Positions 1 through 9,870 are shown, counted from the stretch's first letter. The stretch is 64,000 nucleotides of DNA from Bacillus marinisedimentorum (GCF_001644195.2 NZ_LWBL02000045.1:19799-83798), one strand, 5' to 3'. Numbers and translations are program-made. Notes: a model not told the origin generated them from the sequence alone.

Positions 1-535
1 ACTTAATATCGCTGGTGAGGCCGGTCACTTTTTGTATTCCCGTTCTGACAGCCGCAGCTGCAAGCAATGTTAATTGCGGTGCCTGCCGGGGCGGGATATC
101 CGGACGAAGGATAATACTCATCCAGATTCCCTTTCCAGCAATCGAATCCCAGCTGCGGTTTAGCCGTCCCCTGCCTTCCGTCTGTTTTTCTGCAGCAATA
201 ACTGTTCCTTCTGCTGCTCCTTCGTTCGAACGGATATGAGCGGTTTTCTGGGTGGAGGGCAGTGCATCATGGACTTCCACGGTACCTCCAAACCAGGCGG
301 TTTTCAATCCGAATCGGATAGCGCTTCCAGACAGCGTTTCTGGAAGCGCTGTAATCCGGTAACCTTTACGCGGAACAGCTTCCAGCCGAAATCCCTCTTT
401 CCTGAGGTCCTCGATGTATTTCCAGACCGCTGTTCTCGAACAGCCGAGCGCCTCTGATATTTGCTGGCCTGATAGAAATTGCCCCGGCCTGTCAGCAAAC
501 ATGTTCAACAGCGTTTCTTTTACAGCAGGTTGCAT
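1..535 (-). CDS. birA: BirA, biotin-protein ligase / biotin operon repressor (3' end outside window)
   Basis: Partial: the first 178 residues are present and the rest runs off the left edge. It attaches biotin to carboxylases through biotinyl-AMP and represses biotin synthesis genes. An N-terminal winged helix-turn-helix lies at about residues 18-60 (SEALGCSRTAVWKY), so this is the bifunctional type. The biotin/adenylate loop GRGRLNR is at 121-127. The ATG lies inside the last codons of cca, with a 16-bp overlap, so it is the distal gene of the ypjD-to-birA operon. The C-terminal ligase lid and dimer domain cannot be judged here. Confidence 0.95.
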   Translation of the reverse strand, partial: MQPAVKETLLNMFADRPGQFLSGQQISEALGCSRTAVWKYIEDLRKEGFRLEAVPRKGYRITALPETLSGSAIRFGLKTAWFGGTVEVHDALPSTQKTAHIRSNEGAAEGTVIAAEKQTEGRGRLNRSWDSIAGKGIWMSIILRPDIPPRQAPQLTLLAAAAVRTGIQKVTGLTSDIK

Positions 536-1716
536 TGCTCAAGCCACTCCTTCATATCAGCCCTGTCGTTTGCCAATTTCTGCTCCACTACCGCTTTTTC
601 GACACTCGACAACGCTTTCTCAATCCATGGTCCAGGTCTCTTTCCACTCCAGGAAATAAGATTCCTGCCGTCAAGTTCAAGTTCATTTCGGGAATGAATC
701 GGCAAGCTGCTGTACCTTCTGGCGATTTCTTCAAGAGCCGGCTGTGCAGCTACACCGGATAATGCCGCGGTGATTCTGGCGGCCGATTGTGAATAAGACC
801 CGCCAAATTTGTAGAGCTGCCAATCTGTCCAGCCTTTAGACGATGCAGAATGAACGGCATCCAGCAATATCCGGATATTTGTGCGCCGCTTTTTCGGTAA
901 CTTCCAAATTTCAAACAGACTTTGAGGATCCGAAAGATCCAGAAAGTGAAAAAGAACTGTCCAAAACTCGGTCAGCTCCCTCAATTCCCGAAGACGGCTG
1001 TCTGCCATCTGATGCAGCACATCTTTACGGCCGGCGAGTCCTGGCAGGGATTCTGACAGTCCTGTATCAGCGAGCAGTCTTAGTGCCTGCCCCCTGTTCT
1101 CACCGAGAAGAAGCTTATCAAACTCGACAGAAATCCGTTCAACTGCAATATGCTTCAACATTTCTGCGTGGAGGGTAATCGCTTTAACTGTCTCTTCTTC
1201 CACCTTGAAGTCAAGCTGGCTTGAAAACCTGAGGGCCCTCATCATCCGCAGTGCGTCTTCTGAGAACCGTTCCGACGGATTTCCCACCGTACAAATCCGT
1301 CTCCGTTGAAGATCATCCCTGCCGCTGAAAGGGTCGATGATTTGGCCGTCTTTTGTTAGTGCGATCGCATTAATGGTAAAATCCCGTCTCTGTAAGTCTT
1401 CCTTTAAGGAAGAGACAAATTTCACTTCCGAAGGCCTCCGGTAGTCAAGGTAGTCGCCATCTGTACGGAAGGTTGTCACTTCGTAAAAATGGCCCGATTG
1501 CTCAACTACAACGGTACCATGCTCGATTCCGATCGGAAGGGTTTTATTGAAAAGCTGCATGACTGCCCGGGGCTGTGCGGAAGTGGCGATATCAACATCT
1601 CCGATTTCCCGGCCCAGCAGCATATCTCGCACGGAACCACCTACAAAATATGCTTCATATCCGTTTTCTATCAGGCGATCGATAATCGCCGCTGGTATCT
1701 CAAACACGCTGTTCAT
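520..1716 (-). CDS. cca: CCA-adding tRNA nucleotidyltransferase
   Basis: Adds or repairs the 3'-terminal CCA of tRNAs from CTP and ATP. The 398-residue protein has the class II nucleotidyltransferase head: GGSVRD at 26-31 and the metal-binding carboxylates in GDVDIA at 39-44, then the RRDFTINA nucleotide-selection motif near residue 110. The remaining helical part is the tRNA-binding body. The start ATG overlaps the bshA stop by 4 bp (ATGA), and a GGAGG lies just before it inside bshA, so the two are translationally coupled. Length is normal for Bacillaceae enzymes. The only uncertainty is naming (papS in older B. subtilis lists). Confidence 0.96.
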   Translation of the reverse strand: MNSVFEIPAAIIDRLIENGYEAYFVGGSVRDMLLGREIGDVDIATSAQPRAVMQLFNKTLPIGIEHGTVVVEQSGHFYEVTTFRTDGDYLDYRRPSEVKFVSSLKEDLQRRDFTINAIALTKDGQIIDPFSGRDDLQRRRICTVGNPSERFSEDALRMMRALRFSSQLDFKVEEETVKAITLHAEMLKHIAVERISVEFDKLLLGENRGQALRLLADTGLSESLPGLAGRKDVLHQMADSRLRELRELTEFWTVLFHFLDLSDPQSLFEIWKLPKKRRTNIRILLDAVHSASSKGWTDWQLYKFGGSYSQSAARITAALSGVAAQPALEEIARRYSSLPIHSRNELELDGRNLISWSGKRPGPWIEKALSSVEKAVVEQKLANDRADMKEWLEQCNLL

Positions 1717-2861
1717 CGCTTTTCCTCCATCGGTTTTTCGGCGAGCGTTTCGTAATAAACTTTTTCATATTGATTCACGATGGCTCCTGAATGGAACTTT
1801 TGCGCTGCCGTATCGAGGGCGGCCTGCCGGAAACGGCTATGCAAAACACTGTTTTCCAGTAATCCAAGCGCATGCCGTGTCCCCGCTTCAATATCACCGG
1901 TGTCGATAATATAACCGTTTTTGCCGTGTTCGATGATTTCAGGAATTCCGCCGATATCTGTCCCGATGCATGGTACTCCGCAAGCCATCGCTTCAAGGAG
2001 CACCAGGCCGAAACTTTCCTTCTGTGACAAGAGCAGCATCAAATCGCTGATAGAAAGCAATTCTGCTACGTTTTCCTGTTTTCCGAGAAACAGAACATGG
2101 TCTTCCAGCCCCAGCTCGCTGACAAGTGAACTAACCTTGGAATATTCAGGGCCGTCACCGATCAAAAGGAGCCGTGCCGGCATGCTGCGGACGATATTAC
2201 CGAAAAGACGAATCACGTCAGGCACCCGCTTTACATGCCTGAAATTCGAAATATGGACGACCACTTTTTCGTGAGGCGATATTCCGTAGGCGGCCCTCAG
2301 CCCTTCATGTTTCCTTGGGTGGTACTCACGTTCATCAACGAAATTATGTATCGGTATGATCTGCTTGTCAGTCATTAGCATCTCCCTTGTTTGGTCGATG
2401 AGCGCGCGGCTTACGGCTGTCACTGCATCCGAACGCTCTATCCCGAACCGGATAGCCTCACTAAGCGAAGGATCTTCCCCGAGGACGGTGATATCGGTTC
2501 CATGCAACGTGGTCACGACTTTCAGTTTACCGCCGGTCATTTCCCTGGCCAGTATTGCACTGATCGCATGAGGAACAGCATAATGGACGTGAAGCAAATC
2601 GAGCCCTTCCCGTTTCGACACTTCTGCCATTTTACTTGCCAGCGAAATATCATACGGGGCATATTTGAATACCGAATATTGATTGACTTCGACTTCATGG
2701 AAATAAATATTCGGATAAAGCCTGTCGAGCCTGAACGGGACATCAGATGTTATAAAGTGGATTTCATGGCCGCGCTGGGCAAGAAGCTTTCCCAATTCCG
2801 TCGCGACTACCCCTGATCCGCCCACCGTCGGATAGCACGTTATGCCAATCTTCAATTTCAT
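1713..2861 (-). CDS. bshA: BshA, N-acetyl-glucosaminyl-L-malate synthase (bacillithiol synthesis)
   Basis: GT4-family glycosyltransferase that joins GlcNAc from UDP-GlcNAc to L-malate, the first step of bacillithiol synthesis. The protein opens with [20 protein letters not shown], the glycine-rich acceptor loop typical of BshA, and carries the C-terminal [13 protein letters not shown] donor-binding motif of GT4 enzymes. An in-frame upstream start exists at 2888, but the ATG at 2861, preceded by GGTGATAG, gives the family's N-terminus (382 residues). It is followed by cca with a 4-bp overlap. In B. subtilis the deacetylase gene bshB1 lies just upstream; here it does not. The disulfide reductase gene ypdA is elsewhere in this window. 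Confidence 0.95.
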   Translation of the reverse strand: MKLKIGITCYPTVGGSGVVATELGKLLAQRGHEIHFITSDVPFRLDRLYPNIYFHEVEVNQYSVFKYAPYDISLASKMAEVSKREGLDLLHVHYAVPHAISAILAREMTGGKLKVVTTLHGTDITVLGEDPSLSEAIRFGIERSDAVTAVSRALIDQTREMLMTDKQIIPIHNFVDEREYHPRKHEGLRAAYGISPHEKVVVHISNFRHVKRVPDVIRLFGNIVRSMPARLLLIGDGPEYSKVSSLVSELGLEDHVLFLGKQENVAELLSISDLMLLLSQKESFGLVLLEAMACGVPCIGTDIGGIPEIIEHGKNGYIIDTGDIEAGTRHALGLLENSVLHSRFRQAALDTAAQKFHSGAIVNQYEKVYYETLAEKPMEEKR

Positions 2862-2967
2862 GTCTATCACCAAACCAATCTTTATCATTCAAAACCTTGT
2901 AAGCTGCCGGAAAATGAGCTGCCATTCATGAGAGTTTCTGGCTGCAGCTACTACTGTTCTTCTGAAA

Positions 2968-3378
2968 TCAATAAACATCTGTCCCGTGAACGATTCTCCG
3001 CCATTGCAGATCGCCTCTTTTAAGGCCCTGGACCAGGATTTCGGCTGTGCCCAGGTTGGTGGCAAGCGGTATGCCGTACACATCACAGAGACGGAGCAAT
3101 GCCGATACGTCCGGCTCATGCGGCTGTGCAGTAAGCGGATCTCGGAAAAACAGGATCATATCCATCTCATTTTTCGCAACCATAGCACCGATTTGCTGGT
3201 CGCCTCCGAGCGGTCCGGACTCGAACCTGGTAATATCTAGTCCAGTCGCTTCTTTGATCTTCTTGCCTGTCGTTCCGGTTGCATAAAGGCTGTGCTGCTC
3301 AAGTACCTGTTTGTATGCAAGTGCAAATTGGATAATTTCCCGTTTCTTTTTATCATGGGCAATCAATGCAATGTTCAT
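2968..3378 (-). CDS. mgsA: Methylglyoxal synthase
   Basis: Converts dihydroxyacetone phosphate to methylglyoxal and phosphate, a glycolytic overflow valve. The 136-residue protein shows the phosphate-binding TGTTGKKI stretch and the catalytic segment [11 protein letters not shown] with Asp60. The start at 3378 ([12 protein letters not shown]) is chosen over a longer frame because it matches the family and has AAAGGGGGATGG just ahead. It lies 22 bp after dapB. About 106 bp separate it from bshA, with no bshB1 in that gap. Confidence 0.95.
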   Translation of the reverse strand: MNIALIAHDKKKREIIQFALAYKQVLEQHSLYATGTTGKKIKEATGLDITRFESGPLGGDQQIGAMVAKNEMDMILFFRDPLTAQPHEPDVSALLRLCDVYGIPLATNLGTAEILVQGLKRGDLQWRRIVHGTDVY

Positions 3379-3400
3379 AGCTCCATCCCCCTTTTCGCAG

Positions 3401-4201
3401 CTATTCCAGGATATTTTCAAGGCCGTAAACAAGAGTGTCAAGCTGTTTTACCGTTTCGACAGCCACTTTCACACCTGACATGAACGACCCGCGGTCAAAC
3501 GAATCGTGTTTGATTGTCAATGTTTGGCCGGCACTGCCGAATATGACTTCCTGGTGCGCCAGCAGGCCGGGGAGCCGGATGCTGTGAATCGGAATGCCGT
3601 CATATGAAGCACCCCTGGCCCCTTCCATCGTCTCCTGTTCATCAGGATGGCCCTGTTTCTTCGACTCCCTGATTTCAGCGATCAATTCGGCAGTCTTTAC
3701 AGCGGTGCCTGAAGGTGCGTCCAGTTTCCTGTCATGGTGCTTTTCAATGATTTCCACATCCGGAAAATACCTGGCCGCCATCCTGGCGAATTTCATCATC
3801 AAAACAGCTCCTACCGCAAAATTAGGCGCAATGATAGCACCCGTTTCCCGTTCTTCGGCAAGTGCTGTCAGCTCTGCGATATCACTGCTCGAAAATCCGG
3901 TTGTACCCACCACAGGACAGACACCGTGACGGAGGGCTGCTTCGGTATGCAGTTTTCCAACTTCCGGCGTAGTCAAATCGATAAGGACATCTGCATCTGT
4001 TTCTGACAGGCATTGTTCGATGTCTTCATAAACGCGGGCATTGAGAGCCGGCATATCTTCCAGGTCACCCAGCATTTTTCCGTCATTTTTGCGGTCGATT
4101 GCTGCCGCCAATTCGAAATGGGAAGTGTTTTCTATTAATCCCACAGCTGCCCGACCCATCCTTCCGCGCGGTCCAGCCAGGATAATTCTTATTGTTTCCA
4201 T
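3401..4201 (-). CDS. dapB: 4-hydroxy-tetrahydrodipicolinate reductase
   Basis: NAD(P)H-dependent reductase of the diaminopimelate/lysine pathway; in spore formers the same pathway supplies dipicolinic acid. The 266-residue protein starts with the dinucleotide-binding loop [10 protein letters not shown] and contains the catalytic motif [13 protein letters not shown]. The ATG at 4201 (METIRI) has AAGGAG nine bases upstream. The longer frame to 4225 overlaps ypjD and lacks a better site. It lies one base after the ypjD stop, so the pair is tightly coupled. Confidence 0.96.
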   Translation of the reverse strand: METIRIILAGPRGRMGRAAVGLIENTSHFELAAAIDRKNDGKMLGDLEDMPALNARVYEDIEQCLSETDADVLIDLTTPEVGKLHTEAALRHGVCPVVGTTGFSSSDIAELTALAEERETGAIIAPNFAVGAVLMMKFARMAARYFPDVEIIEKHHDRKLDAPSGTAVKTAELIAEIRESKKQGHPDEQETMEGARGASYDGIPIHSIRLPGLLAHQEVIFGSAGQTLTIKHDSFDRGSFMSGVKVAVETVKQLDTLVYGLENILE

Positions 4202-4202
4202 G

Positions 4203-4553
4203 TCATTCGACTCCTTCTTCATCATGTCGTGTCCAGCGGTCTTTATCCCTTGTCCTGAATTTTTCCATCACGATATCAAATGCATCATTCAGATTGATTT
4301 CAAGTGAGTTCGCAAAACTGATCAAGACGAACAGGACATCGCCCATTTCCTGTTCAATCGTGTTTTCTGCTTCACTATCTTTTTTAGGCTTTTCCCCGTA
4401 TGTATGGTTCACTTCCCGGGCCAGCTCCCCGATTTCTTCTGTAAGACGAGCCGTCATGGCCAGCGGACCGAAATAGCCTTCTTTGAACTGGCCGATATAT
4501 TCATCAACTTCCTTTTGCATATCTTCCATTGATTTTATCGCCACGTTTTTCAC
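4203..4553 (-). CDS. ypjD: YpjD, MazG-like nucleotide pyrophosphohydrolase
   Basis: Small all-helical MazG/dUTPase-like protein of 116 residues, expected to hydrolyse nucleoside triphosphates to monophosphates and pyrophosphate (house-cleaning); the substrate is not evident from sequence. The metal-binding pattern is intact: [11 protein letters not shown] followed about 25 residues later by [11 protein letters not shown] (EExxE...ExxD). The start codon is GTG at 4553 with AAAGGAG upstream. It heads the operon to dapB, mgsA, bshA, cca and birA, behind the sigma-A-type promoter noted at 4574-4602. Confidence 0.9.
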   Translation of the reverse strand: MKNVAIKSMEDMQKEVDEYIGQFKEGYFGPLAMTARLTEEIGELAREVNHTYGEKPKKDSEAENTIEQEMGDVLFVLISFANSLEINLNDAFDIVMEKFRTRDKDRWTRHDEEGVE

Positions 4554-4573
4554 CCCTATGCAGTCTCCTTTTA

Positions 4574-4602
4574 ATGTTAGCCAAAACAGAACCGTTTGAC
4601 AA
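4574..4602 (-). promoter_or_regulatory. Candidate sigma-A promoter of the ypjD-dapB-mgsA-bshA-cca-birA operon
   Basis: Read on the minus strand: -35 TTGTCA (4597-4602), 17-bp spacer, -10 TAACAT (4574-4579), 20 bp before the GTG of ypjD. The spacing is ideal and both boxes are near consensus. The divergent plus-strand gene at 4701 starts in the same intergenic space. Confidence 0.55.
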
Positions 4603-4700
4603 ATCAGAAGAAAGGCAATGAGATGAAAATCAGGGCTTGTTTTTATAAAAGGAACGTTTAAACTGATAATGATGTCTTTATTACTGAAGGGGGTTCACTC

Positions 4701-5576
4701 ATGCTGCCAAAGCTCAAAGTGAGAAACATTCTATACATCATTTTAGGAGCTGCAATCCTCTCATTCGGCCTTGTTTATTTCAATATGGAAAACAATCTGG
4801 CTGAAGGCGGCTTTACCGGGATTACACTGCTATTATACTTTTTGTTCAGCATCGACCCTGCTATTTCCAACCTGCTGCTCAATGCGCCGCTTTTCTTTGT
4901 CGGCTGGAAATTGCTCGGGCGAAATGTATTTTACTACACAATTATCGGAACGGTCTCAGTGTCTGTTTTTCTATGGATATTTCAAAAATACGAGGTCGTT
5001 TCCATGCCGCTTCAGCATGACCTGACACTTGCCGCCCTGTTTGCGGGTGTTTTCATCGGGATCGGCCTCGGCATCATTTTCCGGTTCGGCGGCACAACTG
5101 GCGGTGTGGACATCATCGCAAGAATCGTACATAAATATGTCGGATGGAGCATGGGTAAGACGATGTTCCTTTTTGACCTGGGAGTCATCGCCGCTTCATT
5201 TATCCTCTATCTTGATTACCGTGAGGCAATGTATACGATTGTCGCTGTTTTTGTCGGTGCCCGCGTCATCGATTTCATGCAGGAAGGCGCTTACGCAGCC
5301 AGGGGTGCGACGATCATCTCCAATAAGACAGAAGAAATCGCAGCCAAAATCATCAAGGAGCTTGACAGGGGAGCCACACTTTTACAGGGAAAAGGCACTT
5401 ATACAGGCGAAGAACGGCAGATACTCTACTGTGTCGTCGGGCGTAATGAAATTGTGAGGTTGAAAAATGTCATCCATTCCATCGACCCGCACGCATTCGT
5501 TGCAGTTGGTGATGTGCATGACGTCATGGGCGAAGGTTTCACACTCGATGAAAACAAAAATCCTCTGGAACACTGA
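4701..5576 (+). CDS. ypjC: YitT-family membrane protein (YpjC-like)
   Basis: 291 residues with five or so hydrophobic helices in the first 200 residues (DUF161/YitT_membrane), then a soluble C-terminal DUF2179 domain, recognisable by the segment GATLLQGKGTYTGEERQILYC. No catalytic function is established for the family; transport or regulatory roles have been proposed. The start ATG has a good site (GAAGGGGG, 9 bp away). The gene sits divergently from the ypjD operon, as ypjC does in B. subtilis, and converges on the protease gene at 5808, sharing a bidirectional terminator. Confidence 0.85.
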   Translation: MLPKLKVRNILYIILGAAILSFGLVYFNMENNLAEGGFTGITLLLYFLFSIDPAISNLLLNAPLFFVGWKLLGRNVFYYTIIGTVSVSVFLWIFQKYEVVSMPLQHDLTLAALFAGVFIGIGLGIIFRFGGTTGGVDIIARIVHKYVGWSMGKTMFLFDLGVIAASFILYLDYREAMYTIVAVFVGARVIDFMQEGAYAARGATIISNKTEEIAAKIIKELDRGATLLQGKGTYTGEERQILYCVVGRNEIVRLKNVIHSIDPHAFVAVGDVHDVMGEGFTLDENKNPLEH

Positions 5577-5604
5577 GTGCCTGCAGATTATTGAACAAGA
5601 AAAG

Positions 5605-5719
5605 CACAAGGCGCCCGCTTAGCGGCGTACGCATAAGCAAGGGTACCCGGAGGAAGGCGGGTTTCCCTTCAGGAGGGATCACCGTCTATGACGTAGCCGC
5701 TGGTGCCTGGCGCTGGACA
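5605..5719 (+). repeat. Dispersed hairpin repeat, copy 1
   Basis: First copy of the main repeat family of this window. It shows the family order: AGCGGCGTAC, CATAAGCA, a GC-rich centre, TATGACGTAGCCGCT, then the terminal block GGTGCCTGGCGCTGGACAC. The inner stem is partly degraded (TATG instead of GCTTATG on the right arm). It lies between convergent genes. Confidence 0.8.
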
Positions 5720-5754
5720 CTATCCTTCCCTAAACAACCATTCTCCTCCCTATT

Positions 5755-5786
5755 GAAAAAGCCCCTGATTGCACAGGGGCTTTTGT
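5755..5786. terminator. Bidirectional Rho-independent terminator
   Basis: GCCCCTG and CAGGGGC pair around a short loop, with an A-run on the left and a T-run on the right. It serves the convergent genes at 4701-5576 and 5808-6485. Confidence 0.85.
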
Positions 5787-5807
5787 AAGCTTTATAATCG
5801 AATCTCC

Positions 5808-6485
5808 TTAGTCTTCGCTCATGCCGACAAACATAAGCACAAATCTGAGCAGTTCCAAAACCGCCACAAGCGCCGCTGCAACATAAGTCAATGCTGCCGC
5901 GTTCAGCACCTTCTTTGTGTTCCGTTCTTCATCGTTGCGAATCGCGCCGACGGAAATAATTTGCTCCATCGCCCGGTTTGATGCATTGAATTCAACTGGC
6001 AGCGTAACCACCTGAAACAACACAGCAAACGACATGAAGATGATGCCGAGCAGCATCATTCCGGTAGCTTGGAAAATAATGCCGGCAAGAATGAGGAAAA
6101 ATGAAAAATTCGACCCGAGATTTGCTACCGGCACAAGCGTATGCCGGAATCTCATAAACGCATAGTCTTCAGCATCCTGAAGGGCGTGGCCGACTTCGTG
6201 AGAAGCGACAGCCGCACTCGCCAGCGACCTCCCGCTGTATATGGCGCTTGAAAGATTGACCGTTTTATTGCGCGGGTCATAATGGTCGGACAGTTCTCCC
6301 CGGGTTTCCCGTATTTGTACATCATAGAGGCCGTTATCATTAAGAATTTTCCTTGCGACCTCGGCCCCTGTCATTCCAGTTGAGTTTGGTACTTGAGAAT
6401 ATTTTCGGTAAGCACTTTTCACTTTGCTCTGAGCCCAAAGAGGGATAATCATCAACAGTGCAAAGTAAATCAGGAACATTCCCAC
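5808..6485 (-). CDS. YugP-like membrane zinc metallopeptidase
   Basis: 225-residue protein with an N-terminal anchor, a zinc-binding HEVGH motif at 96-100 preceded by SLASAAVAS, and three further hydrophobic segments. This matches the putative neutral zinc metallopeptidase family typified by B. subtilis YugP; natural substrates are not known. The start is GTG at 6485, nine bases after GGAGG; an ATG two codons later is too far from that site. B. subtilis has no homologue at this place, so this is a local difference from its gene order. Confidence 0.85.
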   Translation of the reverse strand: MGMFLIYFALLMIIPLWAQSKVKSAYRKYSQVPNSTGMTGAEVARKILNDNGLYDVQIRETRGELSDHYDPRNKTVNLSSAIYSGRSLASAAVASHEVGHALQDAEDYAFMRFRHTLVPVANLGSNFSFFLILAGIIFQATGMMLLGIIFMSFAVLFQVVTLPVEFNASNRAMEQIISVGAIRNDEERNTKKVLNAAALTYVAAALVAVLELLRFVLMFVGMSED

Positions 6486-6560
6486 TTATGCATTCCTCCG
6501 TTATTTTAGTGTGATAACTTAGCTTGTTTAATATTATTTTAATGTAAGGCTCTAATCCCG

Positions 6561-7367
6561 TCAATCATTTGATTTCCTGCGGTAGTGGCGTTTTTCTCTC
6601 TCTGCCCGGTATTTTTTCCATCCGGCATAAAATAATGCAGACAGGATGACACCGCCAATGGAATAGATGACAGCAAACAAGGACGGGTCTGCACTGTTCA
6701 GGTCGGTCTCAGAAAAAATCCCGTTTAGCGAAGCTTCCAGATCAGCAAGTGTGCTGAGTTTTTCCTGATATGATGAACTCTTCATTCTGTCATTATCCAA
6801 ATGAGCGATATATGAGTGCAGCATCTGGACGTCCTCTTCCGGCCGGTCCAGGGAAACAGCGGGATGGATTACGGTATAATCTGCAATAAAGCGGTTGAGC
6901 CGCTGTTGATATTCATGATGATCTTTTCTGGCAGCCGACGCTTTGAGTTCCTGCAAGTCGCCAAGGATGACCCCTTTCATCGTCAGCCAGAGCGGCTGAT
7001 GTTCGGAAAAAAGGGCATCGACTACAAAACGGAACTGTGTCATAGCCTGGACCCTTTGTTCATGCGGCAACTGAACCTTTGTCATGGCATCCACCGCCTG
7101 CTGATGGACAGTTACAGCCACCTTCAGATCGTGCATATCAAAATGGCCGGATGCAGAGGGGTCGTCCATAAACCGGGCGGAAAAATGGACGAGAATTCGC
7201 TTCGCTTCCCCGTACCTCTCCTGTTTAGCAAGCATTAGGGCCTGGTCGGCCAGTTTATTGAGCTGTTCCGCCTGCATGCCGTCGGACTTTTCCGGTGCCG
7301 CAGCCAACGCGGAATATGATCCTGCTATCAATCCAATAACGATAATGGCCGCTATTATCATTCGCAT
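6561..7367 (-). CDS. ypjB: YpjB, sporulation protein
   Basis: 268 residues: a signal peptide (hydrophobic residues 3-20, AAA cleavage area near 24), a helical extracytoplasmic domain, one membrane helix near residues 228-248, and a short basic cytoplasmic tail (KKYRAEREKRHYRRKS). Family YpjB is annotated as a sporulation protein; its molecular role is not known. The strong site GGAGGGACAAGT precedes the ATG. A sequence reading CATACGAT on the minus strand at 7393-7400 resembles a sigma-E -10 box, but no convincing -35 was found at the right distance. Confidence 0.88.
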   Translation of the reverse strand: MRMIIAAIIVIGLIAGSYSALAAAPEKSDGMQAEQLNKLADQALMLAKQERYGEAKRILVHFSARFMDDPSASGHFDMHDLKVAVTVHQQAVDAMTKVQLPHEQRVQAMTQFRFVVDALFSEHQPLWLTMKGVILGDLQELKASAARKDHHEYQQRLNRFIADYTVIHPAVSLDRPEEDVQMLHSYIAHLDNDRMKSSSYQEKLSTLADLEASLNGIFSETDLNSADPSLFAVIYSIGGVILSALFYAGWKKYRAEREKRHYRRKSND

Positions 7368-7648
7368 ACTTGTCCCTCCTCCAGATTACTACATCGTATG
7401 AGGAGGTGGACAAGAGTAGACCTCATATTTACGTTCTATTGCATACTGCTGTTTTTATCTCGGCAGGCGATCGGTCTCACCCGGGCCAGGGAGCGTCCCG
7501 GACCGCCCCTGATCCGCTTCCTACTTAGGGCATTTTTGTTACATCACTCACCATGCGAAAAAATCCGAATGCAGTTTCAAAAAGCCTCCCGCCTTCTGCA
7601 CCGATCAACAACACACTAAATATACAATAAGCTATAATATAACCGGTT

Positions 7649-8242
7649 TCAAAGAAACTTGAGTTTAAGCCTGTTTTCCCTCACCCCGAAATAATAAGTG
7701 ATGATGATCGCCGCAATACTGAGCCAGAATGTGAAATAGCCGATTTCAGCCGTGAACTCGCTCAGTCTGCTGTATCTGGGCATCATCCCGAAAACATAAT
7801 CGATCACATCGTTATGGAGAGTCCAGACAGCCGCGATGATCAGATGCGGGATTTTGATCCGGTAAAAAGGTGCATACAGGATTCCTTGTACAGCCATTGC
7901 GAAGTGCGATGCAATCAGCATATACCCTTCCCAGGGCAGGCTTCCGGAAACATTCAGGACGAGAATATTCATGACCACGGCCCATATCCCATATTTGAAA
8001 AGTGTCAGTATCGCAAGCGCTTCAATAAGCGGAACATTTTTTTTGAATAAAAAAGCAGCCAGTACGAAGACAAAAAACAGGCTTGCCGTCGGACTGTCAG
8101 GCACAAATATGAGAAACAGCGGCGGTGTATCAGCGAGCTGGTAGCCGTACCATATGTATCCGTATACCGTTCCGGCAATATTCACCGCCAGCAGGGCGAG
8201 CAGGATCGGCCGGCGGCTTAAAAACTGTATGTATGATGCCAT
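7649..8242 (-). CDS. ypjA: YpjA, DUF1405 integral membrane protein
   Basis: Predicted membrane protein of 197 residues with about six hydrophobic helices and a motif-like stretch AVWTLHNDVIDYVFGM near the middle of the second half. Function unknown. The ATG at 8242 (MASYIQF) is preferred over a TTG two codons upstream because AAAGGAG lies 7 bp ahead of it. It sits between the qcr operon and ypjB exactly as in B. subtilis, which suggests, but does not show, a link to the respiratory complex. Confidence 0.85.
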   Translation of the reverse strand: MASYIQFLSRRPILLALLAVNIAGTVYGYIWYGYQLADTPPLFLIFVPDSPTASLFFVFVLAAFLFKKNVPLIEALAILTLFKYGIWAVVMNILVLNVSGSLPWEGYMLIASHFAMAVQGILYAPFYRIKIPHLIIAAVWTLHNDVIDYVFGMMPRYSRLSEFTAEIGYFTFWLSIAAIIITYYFGVRENRLKLKFL

Positions 8243-8350
8243 CTTCAATCTCCTTTATTTTGAACTTGCTTTATGGAACAGGAACTTTATTGCGCCTGAA
8301 AAAAATCCCTTATGAAAACATGAAAATGTTCGGCAGTGTTTCCCAACAAG

Positions 8351-8380
8351 GAAAAAGCTGACTTTTTCAGTCAGCTTTTC
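8351..8380 (-). terminator. Terminator of the qcrABC operon
   Basis: Stem AGCTGACT with AGTCAGCT, flanked by A and T runs, 15 bp after the qcrC stop. Confidence 0.85.
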
Positions 8381-8394
8381 CATCATGCGTCATT

Positions 8395-9156
8395 TTATTC
8401 TTCCAGACCTGCAATGAACTCTGAAAGTTTCTTCAGGTCTTCTTCCGACCCTTCGAATTGGTCTGCAGGCATGCTGCCTTTACCGTTTACGGCGATATCG
8501 GCAATCTCTTCAGGACTAAGCCCTGTACCGATCAAAGATGGGCCGGCAGCACCGCCGCCAAGATTATCACCATGGCAGCCTAAACATGTTTGCTGGCTGT
8601 ATATTTGATACCCTTCGGATTCTTTATCGATTTCTGCGGTGACGATCTGCCCCTGAGCTTCAGCCTGCTCCCAGTCATGTGTAACAACGGACTCCCATGT
8701 GAGAAAAACGACTGAAACAAGACCAAGGAGCATCAAGCTTACGGCAACCGGGCGTTTGGACGGCCTCCGTTCAGGGCCCCTGTCAAGCCAGGGAGCCAGC
8801 ATAAGGGCACCAAAAGCGATACCCGGCATAATAATCGCACCTACTATTGTATACGGTCCGGCAGCGAACTCATATTTCAAAAGCTGGTACAGAAACAGGA
8901 AATACCAGTCCGGGAGCGGTATGTACCCGGTATCCGTCGGGTCGGCCACACGTTCCAGCGGCGACGGGTGTGCAACTGTCAAACTTAAATACCCTATTAA
9001 AAATACAGCGCCAACCATCCACTCTTTCAAGAGGAAGTTTGGCCAAAAGGCTTCCGTTTTCCCGGGATACTCAGAATAATCCTTCGGGATATTCGGCTTG
9101 CGCTCAGCCGGAATACGGGAATCGCCTACAAACTTCATCCCTTTACCTCGGTGCAT
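8395..9156 (-). CDS. qcrC: QcrC, menaquinol:cytochrome c reductase cytochrome b/c subunit
   Basis: Fusion of the cytochrome b subunit IV part (three membrane helices, PDWYF at 82-86 at the quinol site) with a C-terminal cytochrome c domain carrying one heme motif CLGCH at 191-195 and a likely Met ligand in GKGSMPA near 229. This fused form is typical of Bacillaceae bc complexes that oxidise menaquinol. 253 residues. The ATG follows AAAGGAGGGAAGAAT. Last gene of the qcrABC operon, ended by a clear terminator. Confidence 0.96.
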   Translation of the reverse strand: MHRGKGMKFVGDSRIPAERKPNIPKDYSEYPGKTEAFWPNFLLKEWMVGAVFLIGYLSLTVAHPSPLERVADPTDTGYIPLPDWYFLFLYQLLKYEFAAGPYTIVGAIIMPGIAFGALMLAPWLDRGPERRPSKRPVAVSLMLLGLVSVVFLTWESVVTHDWEQAEAQGQIVTAEIDKESEGYQIYSQQTCLGCHGDNLGGGAAGPSLIGTGLSPEEIADIAVNGKGSMPADQFEGSEEDLKKLSEFIAGLEE

Positions 9157-9189
9157 ATTCTTCCCTCCTTTATGATTGAAAACCGATTC

Positions 9190-9864
9190 TTATAGCGGAC
9201 CGGAAATGCCCTGTTTGCGGATCATCAGGAAATGTGCCGCCATCAGGCCCAGCAAAGCTCCCGGCAGGAAGAATACATGGATCGCGAAGAAACGTGTCAG
9301 CGTCTGGGCGCCGACAATTGTCGCGTCACCTGCAAGCAGCGTTTTGACCGCCGTACCGATTACAGGAGTCGCCTCGGCAATCTGAAGGCCTACCTTTGTC
9401 GCAAACAACGCTTTCATATCCCATGGCAGGAGGTAACCTGTGAACCCAAGGCCAAGCATAACAAAGAAAATAAGCACCCCTACAACCCAGTTAAGCTCCC
9501 TCGGCTTTTTATACGCTCCCTGGAAAAAGACGCGCAGTGTATGTAAAAACATCATGACAATGACTAGACTCGCGCCCCAATGGTGCATTCCGCGGACGAT
9601 TACCCCGAATGCGACTTCATTTTGAAGGTAATATACGGATTCCCAAGCATTTTTGATATCCGGCACATAATACATGGTCAAAAACATACCTGATAAAATT
9701 TGAATAACCGTAATGAAAAAGGTCAGCCCGCCAAAGCAATATACGAATGCGGAAAAGTGATGGGCTGGATTGACGTGCTCAGGCACTTCATGATCGGCAA
9801 TGTCACGCCATAGCGGTGTAATGTCAAGCCGTTCATCAACCCAATCATAGATCTTTGTAAGCAT
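9190..9864 (-). CDS. qcrB: QcrB, menaquinol:cytochrome c reductase cytochrome b6 subunit
   Basis: 224-residue b6-type subunit with four membrane helices holding two b hemes; histidines in the VRGMHHWGAS and FLHTLRVFF segments and later AIHVFFLPG fit heme ligation. Cys43 (in YCFGG) corresponds to the residue that covalently holds heme in cytochrome b6 relatives. The ATG is 13 bp from GAGGAGG. Middle gene of the operon, 6 bp after qcrA. Confidence 0.96.
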   Translation of the reverse strand: MLTKIYDWVDERLDITPLWRDIADHEVPEHVNPAHHFSAFVYCFGGLTFFITVIQILSGMFLTMYYVPDIKNAWESVYYLQNEVAFGVIVRGMHHWGASLVIVMMFLHTLRVFFQGAYKKPRELNWVVGVLIFFVMLGLGFTGYLLPWDMKALFATKVGLQIAEATPVIGTAVKTLLAGDATIVGAQTLTRFFAIHVFFLPGALLGLMAAHFLMIRKQGISGPL

Positions 9865-9870
9865 TGTGCA

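Noticed and set aside
2889..3119. 76-residue minus-strand frame as a bshB1 remnant
   Set aside because: Mostly another frame of mgsA; it shows no deacetylase motif.
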